A DNA stretch of 5,878 nt, taken from positions 1-5,878 of the forward strand of contig DAOWCC010000150.1 in assembly GCA_030639665.1 (NCBI GenBank), written 5' to 3'. How positions within the stretch are numbered: position 1 is the first letter of the stretch; every line of letters starts with the position of its first letter. The stretch is from Elusimicrobiota bacterium. Lineage in GTDB: Bacteria > Elusimicrobiota > Elusimicrobia > Elusimicrobiales > UBA9959. This document shows, in pieces, positions 1-5,697 of the stretch. The translations under genes and the position numbers were made by a program. The notes beneath the pieces are model-generated. The model was not told the DNA's origin. It did no database searches and was given only the letters and a program-made list of their open reading frames with translations.

Positions 1-118
1 TAAGGGATGTGGCGCTCCATGCTACCACACGGTTTTTTGACCAAGGGTTTAACGAGCTGCCACATCCTACAACTACTATGCTTATTATACTTATGTACTA
101 AAATATAACATACAAGGG
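1..118 (+). repeat. Left arm of a ~120-bp inverted palindromic repeat
   Basis: This segment matches the reverse complement of 5698-5818 almost throughout, with roughly 12-16 differences and one or two small gaps by eye. Its outer part folds on itself. GGATGTGGC plus GCTC (5-17) pairs with GAGC, a bulged T, and GCCACATCC (54-67), giving a 13-bp stem around a loop of about 36 nt. The inner part is an AT-rich tail ending ACATACAAGG. The copy starts at the window edge, so it may extend further left. It looks like a dispersed REP- or MITE-like element. No transposase gene is present, so the mobility class is not known. Confidence 0.85.
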
Positions 119-142
119 TGACAGGATGAACAGGATGTAAAA
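119..142 (+). repeat. ACAGGATNAACAGGAT repeat unit, copy 1
   Basis: Two ACAGGAT words separated by GA, directly abutting the left palindromic arm. A second copy lies at 281-305 in the same orientation. It belongs to a short tandem-like repeat type that I recognise as common in intergenic DNA of environmental bacteria. Its function is unknown. Confidence 0.6.
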
Positions 143-166
143 AGCAATGAAGAATTCGTTACAAGC

Positions 167-255
167 AAATCTCCCCCAACCCCTCTTTACTAAAGAGGGG
201 AATAAGAATAAAAAAATTCTTCCCCCTTTAAGAAAGGGGGATTGAGGGGGATTTT
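167..255. repeat. C-rich/G-rich double-hairpin intergenic repeat
   Basis: There are two adjacent hairpins. The first is a near-perfect palindrome with 10-bp arms (180-189 and 191-200, CCCCTCTTTA and its complement) around a single C. The second has CCCCCTTT (222-229) and AAAGGGGG (233-240) around AAG. The two halves are themselves related in inverted orientation: AAATC-CCCCC-AA at 168-179 mirrors TTGAGGGGGATTT at 242-254. The unit is therefore a nested inverted repeat of about 90 bp with an AT-rich centre. It could act as a bidirectional transcription stop, but its form is that of a dispersed repeat. Confidence 0.65.
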
Positions 256-280
256 GGCAGAATAAACGGCTCAAAACATT

Positions 281-305
281 TGACAGGATTAACAGGATAA
301 AACAG
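281..305 (+). repeat. ACAGGATNAACAGGAT repeat unit, copy 2
   Basis: Second copy of the unit at 119-142, with TA in place of GA between the ACAGGAT words and followed by AAAACAG. The two copies flank the C-rich double hairpin, so the repeats look layered on one another. Confidence 0.6.
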
Positions 306-311
306 AAGCAA

Positions 312-356
312 ATCGCAGAGGACGCGAAGAACATAAAACAGCGGAGAACGCAGAGT
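312..356 (+). repeat. Degenerate GCAGAG/GCGGAG short-repeat tract
   Basis: The words CGCAGAG, GACGCGAAGAAC, GCGGAGAACG and CGCAGAG follow each other with AT-rich interruption. This matches a familiar class of imperfect intergenic repeats built on CGCRGAGRACG. No open frame or other signal is associated with it. Confidence 0.45.
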
Positions 357-369
357 GGACTACGCTATC

Positions 370-453
370 GTTCGCTTTAGGCGGACCCATTAGCGCTCAA
401 GAATAAAAAACTCAGCGGAATCAGCGTTAAAAAAGTTTTCGCCTAAGGCGAAC
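370..453. repeat. Inverted pair of 16-bp GTTCGCYTTAGGCGRA motifs
   Basis: The motif reads GTTCGCTTTAGGCGGA on the plus strand at 370-385. A near-identical copy (GTTCGCCTTAGGCGAA, two differences) is on the minus strand at 453-438. Each copy is itself nearly palindromic. The pair can therefore form either two small hairpins or one long stem enclosing 386-437. The second copy also supplies the stem of the candidate terminator after the kinase gene. Confidence 0.5.
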
Positions 454-458
454 TAACT
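429..458 (-). terminator. Candidate rho-independent terminator after the kinase gene
   Basis: On the minus strand, TTCGCC and GGCGAA form a 6-bp GC-rich stem around a TTA loop (452-438). AAC and then six T residues (434-429) follow. Outer bases AGTT/ACT can extend the stem past a two-base bulge. It begins about 33 nt after the kinase stop codon, the right place to end the operon transcript. The stem is short and coincides with a repeat motif, so termination is plausible but not certain. Confidence 0.5.
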
Positions 459-484
459 TGATATTTTCGTATTCACGGATTGGT

Positions 485-1987
485 TTAAATAATGGTAAAT
501 GGCTGTTTGTCGTCTGTCCAAAGGGTGAAGCTGAAAGTAGAACCTTTATTTAACTCGCTTTCGGCCAATATTTGGCCTTTGTGCCGTTCCATCACGCGTT
601 GAACAGTGCTCAAACCTATGCCGGTTCCCGGAAATTCATCCATGGTGTGAAGGCGTTGAAAGGGCTTAAATATCTTGTGCAGATATTTCATCTCAAAGCC
701 GCAACCATTGTCTTTTACAAAATATATATTTTGGCCTTCTTTTTTTATCATTCCAAATTCTATGGTGGGATTTTCGGTTTTTTTTGTGAATTTCCACGCG
801 TTTTCCAATAGGTTTTCAAGAGATTCCATCAGAAGACCTTTGTCCCCTCTCGCTTCAATGCCTTTGGCGATGATAATGTTTATCTGCCGCTCCGGTTCGC
901 TATTTTGCAGGCGTTTAATAATTTCCTTTACCAGAGTTGTCATATCCACGGCAGAGCAATCCATTTCTTGGCGTATAATGCGGGAGAGTTTAAGTAAATT
1001 ATCTATAATTTCCGTCATATGCTGGCAATTATTCTTTACTTTCTTGATATATTCTTTTCCATCATCGTCCAATATATCTGAATAGTTCTGTTCCAGAAGG
1101 CTCGCGAAACCGTCCATGCGCCTCAGTGGGCCGCGTAAATCGTGAGAGGCGGAATAGGTAAAGGCTTCCAATTCTTTATTGGCCATTCGTAATTCGGCGG
1201 TTCGTTTTGTTACCTTGTCTTCCAATTCATTGTGAGCTTTTATAAGTTCCGCCGTTGCCACATCGCGTTCTCTGCTTTTTTCCTCCAAGGTTTTAATCAT
1301 GGAATTAAAACCATCGGACAGTACTCCAATTTCATCGCCGCGTTTTAGGATGGAGCGGATTGAATAATCCTGTTTGCTGGCTATAGTTTTTGTAATTTCA
1401 GCCAATTGCAGTATGGGCTGAGATATGAGTCTTTGAACGCGAGTGGTTAATAAAAAGATAATTATGGCAATGCAGAGCACTAATATAATAATCAGTTTTA
1501 CGCGGTTCCAAATTTTTTTCGTTAACTGCGTGGTGGAAACGCCTATATGAAGTGTGCCGTAAAACTTTCCTTTGTAAGTCATTGGTTCATAAATCGCAAG
1601 TTCTGCATTAATGAATTTTGTATATGTTTCTTTCAGTGAAGTTGGTATTCCAGGCGATTTGCACTTGAACTTTTTTCCATCGTGAGCGTAGGAGGCAAAA
1701 ATATTTTCGTGAATATCATAAATTACCGCGTGGTCTATGTTTCCTATTAAAGAAAGTTTTTCAAGAGCTTGAGAGGCTTCATCTTTGTAATCGAAAACCA
1801 GATCTCCAATACAGTATTCCGCTGTTATTTTGGCGTTTAGAATGGAATCTGCTATCAATTCTTCTCGGAAATGGCGCGCGTCAAGAGCGGTTATTATGGT
1901 GAAACCCACCATTAGCGCGAAAAAAGCCACCGCCATAATAAGCGCAGTCAGCTTGGTGTTTAGCGACATGGTTTCAAGAAATTTCAT
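485..1987 (-). CDS. Membrane sensor histidine kinase, CHASE8-HAMP-HisKA-HATPase
   Basis: This is a 500-residue inner-membrane kinase. Transmembrane helix 1 lies at about 13-35. A periplasmic segment at about 40-155 resembles a CHASE8 sensor: the ITAEYCIGDLVFDY stretch is followed by a helix and then the HAVIYDIHENIFASY strand pair. Helix 2 is at about 164-183 and HAMP at about 185-237. A coiled coil of about 238-275 leads to the phosphoacceptor H-box (SASHDLRGPLRR, His282). The ATPase domain shows the N-box (ENLLENAWKF, Asn396), G1 (DNGCGF, 426-431), the F-box (KIFKPFQRLH) and G2 (GTGIGL, 454-459), so it should be active. The FQRLH...EFPGTGIGL wording is typical of phytochrome-type kinases, although no photosensory domain is present. 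The start ATG overlaps the yfiR-like stop (ATGA), which favours translational coupling. Met7 is an alternative start. Its likely phosphotransfer partner is the regulator at 4970-5419 (inferred from linkage). Confidence 0.93.
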   Translation of the reverse strand: MKFLETMSLNTKLTALIMAVAFFALMVGFTIITALDARHFREELIADSILNAKITAEYCIGDLVFDYKDEASQALEKLSLIGNIDHAVIYDIHENIFASYAHDGKKFKCKSPGIPTSLKETYTKFINAELAIYEPMTYKGKFYGTLHIGVSTTQLTKKIWNRVKLIIILVLCIAIIIFLLTTRVQRLISQPILQLAEITKTIASKQDYSIRSILKRGDEIGVLSDGFNSMIKTLEEKSRERDVATAELIKAHNELEDKVTKRTAELRMANKELEAFTYSASHDLRGPLRRMDGFASLLEQNYSDILDDDGKEYIKKVKNNCQHMTEIIDNLLKLSRIIRQEMDCSAVDMTTLVKEIIKRLQNSEPERQINIIIAKGIEARGDKGLLMESLENLLENAWKFTKKTENPTIEFGMIKKEGQNIYFVKDNGCGFEMKYLHKIFKPFQRLHTMDEFPGTGIGLSTVQRVMERHKGQILAESELNKGSTFSFTLWTDDKQPFTII

Positions 1988-2628
1988 TTAGTGTCTTTGC
2001 CGTATACTATTGTTGCCAGGCGTAAAAGTTTTGAACTGATGATAAGTCCGCTTTTACGGGCGCCGCCGAGATTTATATTGAAACGGATGCGCTGTTTTTT
2101 TCTGTAAAGCGATATATGAGTTCCTTTTTGAGCCAGTTTTTCACCGTCTCCCACAATAAGTATCGGTTTGTTTTCCGCCAAGGAAAGTATGTCAGCCAGA
2201 TTTTTCTTTTCGGTTTTTGCTATAAAAAGCAGATGGCATTTCTCAAGCGAGTCTTGTTCTTTCATGTGGCGCAATATTACCCGGCGATTTTTTATTTTCC
2301 GGGTCTTTACCAGTTTTCTGAGATAAGGACCGAATGGATTTTTCCCGACTAAAGTTATGATAAAAGGTTCGTTCGGATTTGAAAAAGTCCCTTTCGGCCA
2401 GTCAATGAATTTGGGTATCTTTGTCAGGAATTCGGCTTTTACATGATATTCGAAAAATTTATGGCTTGTAGCCATTGTCAAATTTTGTTCGGAATTGACG
2501 CTAAGTCCTATCAATATAAGAAGAGCCGTTAGGATTGTCCGTCCTATCAATGGTTTATTTGGGATATGTGTTTTTTTTGAAACATTTTTAAATACAATGT
2601 TTTTTAATCGGTTAAGCAAGTTGTTCAT
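1984..2628 (-). CDS. YfiR/DUF4154-family periplasmic protein
   Basis: This 214-residue protein has a basic N-terminus (1-30) and a hydrophobic segment at about 31-44 that acts as a signal peptide or anchor. The YfiR domain covers about 60-210. Recognisable family blocks are HVKAEFLTKIPKFIDWP (62-78), FIITLVGKNPFG (89-100), the CHLLFIA strand (131-137), PILIVGD (155-161), and the closing RFNINLGGARKSGLIISSKLL (182-202). In Pseudomonas YfiR is a periplasmic inhibitor that binds the CHASE8-bearing YfiN. Here the adjacent and overlapping gene encodes a CHASE8-like kinase, its probable partner. Only one Cys (131) is visible, so the disulphide arrangement of Pseudomonas YfiR is not conserved. An in-frame TGA lies just upstream, fixing ATG 2628 as the first possible start. 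It has no clear ribosome-binding site, since GAGGAT lies 16 nt away. The 61-bp gap after the receptor gene shows no terminator. Confidence 0.9.
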   Translation of the reverse strand: MNNLLNRLKNIVFKNVSKKTHIPNKPLIGRTILTALLILIGLSVNSEQNLTMATSHKFFEYHVKAEFLTKIPKFIDWPKGTFSNPNEPFIITLVGKNPFGPYLRKLVKTRKIKNRRVILRHMKEQDSLEKCHLLFIAKTEKKNLADILSLAENKPILIVGDGEKLAQKGTHISLYRKKQRIRFNINLGGARKSGLIISSKLLRLATIVYGKDTK

Positions 2629-2689
2629 AGTCTTTTTTCAATGTATCCTCATGTTTAGTTATATTCATCTTAAAACAAAAATATGAAAT

Positions 2690-3955
2690 TTAAAATTCAA
2701 GTGTCATGCCCGCGTATACGCTTCTAGGATCTTGCGGGGACGCTCCAAAGCCTTCGTCCGGAGCTCTTGTGGGATTGGAGTAAGAGGCATTGGTTAGATT
2801 CTGTATGTTTAAAAATACTGAGAGATTATTATTTCCAATCGGTATATTCCCGCGTTTGGCATAAAGATTTACAATGGCGAAAGGATCACTGCTTTGCTTT
2901 ATTTTACTGAGAAGATTCCTGTTATAACTGCGTGATTGATATATAAAACGCGGAGAAATGCTCCATTTGCCGAATGTAGCGTCCACGCCCGCGCGGGCGG
3001 AGTCTTTAGCGCTATAAGAAAGAAATGTGGCTCCTTCCGAATATCCCTTTGAATGTGTATAAGCCGCGTAGGTTACCATATCAATTTTGCCGAGTTTCGT
3101 TATGGCGTCCATACGCAGCGTTCCGCCGTAAATTCGGCTGACATCATCAGTATTTACAAAGGTTTGAACATAAGCGACAGGAACACCTTTGAAAGAGGTT
3201 ATGGTTTTATCCCTTTTGGTTCTGATTAGGTCATAAATATAAGAATTGTATCCATTGAAGCTTAGCCATAATGTATCGGTGAATTTATAACTCGCTTCCA
3301 ACTGAAATGAGCGGATTTTCTCCGGCTTTAAATCCGTATTGGGAAGATAAAAATAAGAGCTTCTAAGGCCAGTAACGGTTGTTGTGTCGGCGTAAAAAGA
3401 GCCATAGTGCTGATAGGTTTTGTCGGGCGAGGGAGCGAGAAAGGCTTCACCGTAAAGCAATTTAAAATTAGTTTTTTTATGCGGCTTGAATACAAGTCCC
3501 GCTTTGGGATTGAGAGAATCTCCATAACGGCTATTGCGGTCATAACGGATGCTGAGACTGGCTTGAACGGAAGAGTATTCCCTGAAATTAAACTGAGTAT
3601 AGGCGCCGGTATTGCTGTATTCATTGAAATAGAAATCCTGTGAAATGCCAAGATAAGTTCCGGAGCTGTCATATATATCCGAACCGGGATAAACAAAATT
3701 TTGAGAGTCCGCGCTTAAGTCCCTATTATAAGCGGTCGCAAGGTCGGCGGTGCGTGGAAGAACCAAGTGATCTTCATAGGACAGGCCGAAAAGAATAAGG
3801 CTTTCTTCGCCTATTTTACAGCTTGCTTTTTCTTCAATTATAGAGCTTTTATCCCGCGCGTATTTGTAGGCGTCATCATAATTTGAATAGACATTGATAA
3901 ATTTAGTTTCAGGATCCAGTTCATATGAATGGGCGGATATTGAAGTGTTAAATTT
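2690..3955 (-). CDS. TonB-dependent receptor, C-terminal barrel part after the amber codon
   Basis: An open frame of 421 sense codons continues directly from the TAG. It has normal barrel content: YELDPETKFINVYSNYDDAY soon after the break, LSYEDHLVLPRTADLATAY, QDFYFNEYSNTGAY, and the conserved FKLLYGEAFLAPSPDKTY block. It ends SVYAGMTLEF. The terminal Phe is the usual outer-membrane assembly signal recognised by BamA. The first usable start codon is TTG at 3766, but it lies inside a strand region with no ribosome site or signal peptide. Independent translation is therefore unlikely, and this is best read as the rest of the upstream gene. Confidence 0.75.
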   Translation of the reverse strand, partial: KFNTSISAHSYELDPETKFINVYSNYDDAYKYARDKSSIIEEKASCKIGEESLILFGLSYEDHLVLPRTADLATAYNRDLSADSQNFVYPGSDIYDSSGTYLGISQDFYFNEYSNTGAYTQFNFREYSSVQASLSIRYDRNSRYGDSLNPKAGLVFKPHKKTNFKLLYGEAFLAPSPDKTYQHYGSFYADTTTVTGLRSSYFYLPNTDLKPEKIRSFQLEASYKFTDTLWLSFNGYNSYIYDLIRTKRDKTITSFKGVPVAYVQTFVNTDDVSRIYGGTLRMDAITKLGKIDMVTYAAYTHSKGYSEGATFLSYSAKDSARAGVDATFGKWSISPRFIYQSRSYNRNLLSKIKQSSDPFAIVNLYAKRGNIPIGNNNLSVFLNIQNLTNASYSNPTRAPDEGFGASPQDPRSVYAGMTLEF

Positions 3956-4921
3956 CTACCTTTCGTTTTCGGAAGAAAAAACATGTTTGGCTGAAAGGGT
4001 TTCATAATTTGTTTTGACAATCGCGTCATTGACATAAAGTGAATACTCCGGTTTCATTCCGAGCGAGGATGAATGGGACTCCGTCATTTTTATCCAGGCA
4101 AGTTCAAAATTGTTCATATTTAGCCGAACATGCGTAAAAAGAGAGTTTTCATCGGCATTGAAGCTGCGGAATGGGACGGTTGTTTCTCCGGTGAAAGTTT
4201 TCATTCTGCCGCTTTGATATTCATCATTGTACCATGAAAAATCGCTTGAATGATCTTTTGGCATGGAAGGTCCGTCTGAATGATAAGAGTCGGCAGTTAT
4301 GGAAATAGCCGCGTTGTCTAGAAATTGGATTTTACCGCCTCCGACAGCGGAATAATTTTGTGTATTATAATTTCCATAAGAGCCGGAAAGATTTTGTTTT
4401 TCCAAGTCTTTGCCGGTTTTTGTAACTATATTTATCACCCCTGTGAAGGCGTCTGATCCGTATAATGCCGACATCGGACCCATCACGATTTCCACTCTTT
4501 TGGCGTTTCTGAGGGAAAATTGCCTGCCAAGAGCGTAAAAATTTCCGGTAACGGGTGTGACGCGTATGCCGTCAATGAAAATTTGAATCCGTTCATTGCC
4601 GTTTATCCCTTGTACCGTTAATATATTATTCGTGTCCGTTCCCGCCAAGTGAGCTATTTCTATTTGCGGCACATCCTCAAGAAGGTCAATCAGTGATGTA
4701 TAACCGCGGGCGCGGATGGTTTCTTCCGTTATAACATGGGCCAAAGCGGCTGATTCCGAAGGTTTTTCGTCCGTAAAAGAGGAAGCTTTTATTGGAATAT
4801 CAAGAAGATCTTCAAGAGTTAGTCCGCCAAGTTCCGCGGTATAGGCGGAGGCTTTTTCAAATGGCGCGGAAACTGAAATGGCCACTATTGTAGCTATAAT
4901 AAAGAATTTTATTGATTTCAT
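3956..4921 (-). CDS. TonB-dependent receptor, N-terminal part (plug and first barrel strands)
   Basis: This is the 321-residue product if translation stops at TAG. Residues 1-26 are a signal peptide (basic start, hydrophobic core, cleavage likely after KASA). GGLTLEDLLDIPIKAS (32-47) is the family's N-terminal motif next to the presumed TonB-contact region. The plug domain spans about 50-168. It includes HVITEETIRARG (62-73), a run ending FIDGIRV (115-121), RVEIVMGPMSALYGSDA (142-158) and the closing GVINIVTK (161-168). The remainder, with alternating aromatic strands, begins the barrel. A good ribosome site, AGGGAG, sits 5 nt upstream. A plug with only a few strands cannot form a working barrel, so this product alone would probably be degraded. 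Confidence 0.75.
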   Translation of the reverse strand: MKSIKFFIIATIVAISVSAPFEKASAYTAELGGLTLEDLLDIPIKASSFTDEKPSESAALAHVITEETIRARGYTSLIDLLEDVPQIEIAHLAGTDTNNILTVQGINGNERIQIFIDGIRVTPVTGNFYALGRQFSLRNAKRVEIVMGPMSALYGSDAFTGVINIVTKTGKDLEKQNLSGSYGNYNTQNYSAVGGGKIQFLDNAAISITADSYHSDGPSMPKDHSSDFSWYNDEYQSGRMKTFTGETTVPFRSFNADENSLFTHVRLNMNNFELAWIKMTESHSSSLGMKPEYSLYVNDAIVKTNYETLSAKHVFSSENER

Positions 4922-4926
4922 TTAAT

Positions 4927-4932
4927 CTCCCT
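4927..4932 (-). promoter_or_regulatory. Ribosome-binding site of the receptor gene
   Basis: AGGGAG on the minus strand, 5 nt ahead of ATG 4921. It supports that start and the signal peptide that follows. Confidence 0.75.
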
Positions 4933-4969
4933 AAATTTAGCCTTCGTGTTTATTTAGCAAATTTTTACT

Positions 4970-5419
4970 TTATTTGTCTTTGGGCATCAGTTTCACAATT
5001 AAAAACCAGAAATCTTCTATTGTTCTCACTATTTTTTCAAAATCCTCCATTTTGACCGGCTTGGAGATAAAGCAATTCGCGTGATGCTTATATGTTTTTA
5101 TGATATCTTCTTCGGCTTGTGAAGTGGTAAGTATTATAACGGGAATGCTTTTTAAATCGGGATCTTCTTTTATTTCCGTGAGCACCTCATAGCCGTCTTT
5201 TTTTGGGAGGTTTAAATCCAGAAGAATAATATCAGGAGTGGGATTTTTTTTGTATTCTCCTTCTTTGCGCAGGTATGCCATTGCTTCAACACCGTCTTTG
5301 ACCACATGGATGAGATTTTTTACTTTGGCTTTTTTAAATACTTGCAGGATAAAAAACGCGTCATCTTCATTATCTTCCACCAGAAGTATTTCAATAGGTT
5401 CACTGTTGATTTTAGGCAT
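4970..5419 (-). CDS. Single-domain CheY/Rcp1-like response regulator
   Basis: This 149-residue cytoplasmic receiver has no output domain. The acidic pair Glu15-Asp16 is in ILLVEDNEDD. Asp68 (IILLDLNLPKKDG) is the phosphoacceptor. Thr98 in VIILTTS and Lys120 in FISKPV complete the active site. The wording VEDNEDDAFFILQVFKKA, then HVVKDGVEAMAYLRKEGEY, is typical of the Rcp1 group, which pairs with phytochrome-type kinases like the one at 485-1987. That match, plus shared strand and tight linkage, makes the two a likely cognate pair even though two genes lie between them. The start at ATG 5419 has a strong AAGGAG site 5 nt upstream. With no DNA-binding or enzymatic domain, it must act through protein contacts or pass phosphate onward; the target is not in the window. 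The C-terminal 20 residues (EDFWFLIVKL) are hydrophobic, as is common in this group. Confidence 0.94.
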   Translation of the reverse strand: MPKINSEPIEILLVEDNEDDAFFILQVFKKAKVKNLIHVVKDGVEAMAYLRKEGEYKKNPTPDIILLDLNLPKKDGYEVLTEIKEDPDLKSIPVIILTTSQAEEDIIKTYKHHANCFISKPVKMEDFEKIVRTIEDFWFLIVKLMPKDK

Positions 5420-5424
5420 ATATT

Positions 5425-5430
5425 CTCCTT
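5425..5430 (-). promoter_or_regulatory. Ribosome-binding site of the response regulator
   Basis: AAGGAG on the minus strand, 5 nt before ATG 5419. It is the best ribosome site in the window and fixes the first gene's start. Confidence 0.8.
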
Positions 5431-5458
5431 AATTTGAGTTTGTCGGTCAGAGTTGATT

Positions 5459-5481
5459 TTTAGCATTAAATGATTGCTAAA
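5459..5481. promoter_or_regulatory. Perfect 7-bp dyad in the leader, possible operator
   Basis: TTTAGCA and TGCTAAA flank a 9-bp AT-rich spacer, giving a 23-bp symmetric site centred about 50 bp upstream of the response-regulator start. Its size suits a dimeric helix-turn-helix protein. As RNA it could form only a weak hairpin. It lies downstream of the predicted promoter, where bound protein could block elongation or control a closer, weaker promoter. No regulator gene is present to link it to. Confidence 0.35.
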
Positions 5482-5499
5482 TCACAATTAAAAGAATCG

Positions 5500-5532
5500 A
5501 TTCCCCCAACTCAATTAAACGAAAAAAGGGGT
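5500..5532. repeat. Possible decayed copy of the C-rich repeat
   Basis: ATTCCCCCAACTC followed about 15 bp later by AAAAAAGGGG resembles the first half of the C-rich hairpin repeat at 168-200 (CTCCCCCAACCCC...AGAGGGG), with the stem largely lost. The similarity is by eye and modest. Confidence 0.3.
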
Positions 5533-5582
5533 GTTAACGCAAGCTTTTTCTTGTCCTTTTGTATAAACAGAGTCCGAGAGAT

Positions 5583-5604
5583 TTGGAGTCAGGAGTTTTG
5601 GAGT
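5583..5604 (+). repeat. Short GGAGT direct repeats
   Basis: TTGGAGT, AGGAGT and TTGGAGT follow each other within 22 bp inside the leader. This may be slippage-derived simple sequence. On the minus strand it reads as ACTCC words in the untranslated leader, with no known function. Confidence 0.4.
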
Positions 5605-5622
5605 TAAAAAAGTGTATGGAAA

Positions 5623-5681
5623 GAAATTCCCTAAACTTTTTTTATTTTATCTTGTCGTATAGGAATTTCAAAGTTTGGGAA
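5623..5681. promoter_or_regulatory. Overlapping alternative inverted repeats around the promoter
   Basis: Two symmetric pairings share bases. GAAATTCC (5623-5630) is the exact complement of GGAATTTC (5662-5669). TTCCCTAAACTTT (5627-5639) pairs with AAAGTTTGGGAA (5670-5681) apart from one bulged T. Both use 5627-5630, so they exclude each other. The right-hand arms cover the predicted -35 box, and the left-hand arms sit at and just after the predicted transcription start. This fits operator half-sites flanking a promoter better than an RNA switch, because much of the right arm would not be transcribed. Confidence 0.45.
5644..5671 (-). promoter_or_regulatory. Predicted sigma70-type promoter of the operon
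   Basis: On the minus strand, TTGAAA (5671-5666) and TAAAAT (5649-5644) are separated by 16 bp, each one base from consensus. Transcription would start near 5637, leaving an untranslated leader of about 215 nt before the response regulator. It is the best -35/-10 pair I found upstream of the cluster. A weaker alternative, TTGAGT then TTTAAT 16 bp on, lies closer to the gene around 5487-5514. Confidence 0.5.
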
Positions 5682-5697
5682 TAAAAGCAAATCTTCC

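Larger units (their letters stand above)
2690..4921 (-). pseudogene. TonB-dependent receptor gene interrupted by one in-frame amber codon
   Basis: Read as a single frame this is a 744-codon gene, a normal size for a TonB-dependent outer-membrane receptor. It starts at ATG 4921 and ends at TAA 2690. Codon 322 (3958-3956) is TAG. Both sides stay in the same frame with no other stop or frameshift, and the 63 codons just after the TAG read as normal barrel sequence. This receptor type moves a bound ligand through the outer membrane using TonB-ExbBD energy, and some members signal. The ligand cannot be read from the sequence. It is second in the cluster, 48 bp after the response regulator and 61 bp before the YfiR gene. 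The TAG could be a recent nonsense mutation, a sequencing or assembly error, or a readthrough codon. TGG to TAG is the one-base change I find most likely, judged only from the barrel context. A polar effect on the downstream genes is possible if the stop is real. Confidence 0.8.

Noticed and set aside
167..255. CRISPR array
   Set aside because: The repeated C-rich units are inverted copies with no regular spacers.
98..334. 78-codon minus-strand open frame downstream of the kinase
   Set aside because: It is made almost entirely of the C-rich and ACAGGAT repeats, is low in complexity, and has no ribosome site.
675..1085. 136-codon plus-strand open frame
   Set aside because: It lies antisense within the kinase catalytic region, whose motifs are all intact on the minus strand.
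3328..3696. 122-codon minus-strand open frame
   Set aside because: It is an out-of-frame shadow of the receptor barrel, with no recognisable domain or start signal.
3838..4035. Frameshift instead of a nonsense codon at the receptor break
   Set aside because: The alternative-frame reading gives no barrel-like sequence, while the original frame resumes normal barrel sequence immediately after the TAG, so no base gain or loss is needed.
5431..5637. c-di-GMP riboswitch in the leader, suggested by the YfiR link
   Set aside because: I could not find the conserved GEMM core or a matching stem arrangement by eye.
5623..5681. Rho-independent terminator made by the dyads near the promoter
   Set aside because: The arms are AT-rich with loops of about 30 nt, and neither strand has a T-tract directly after a GC-rich stem.
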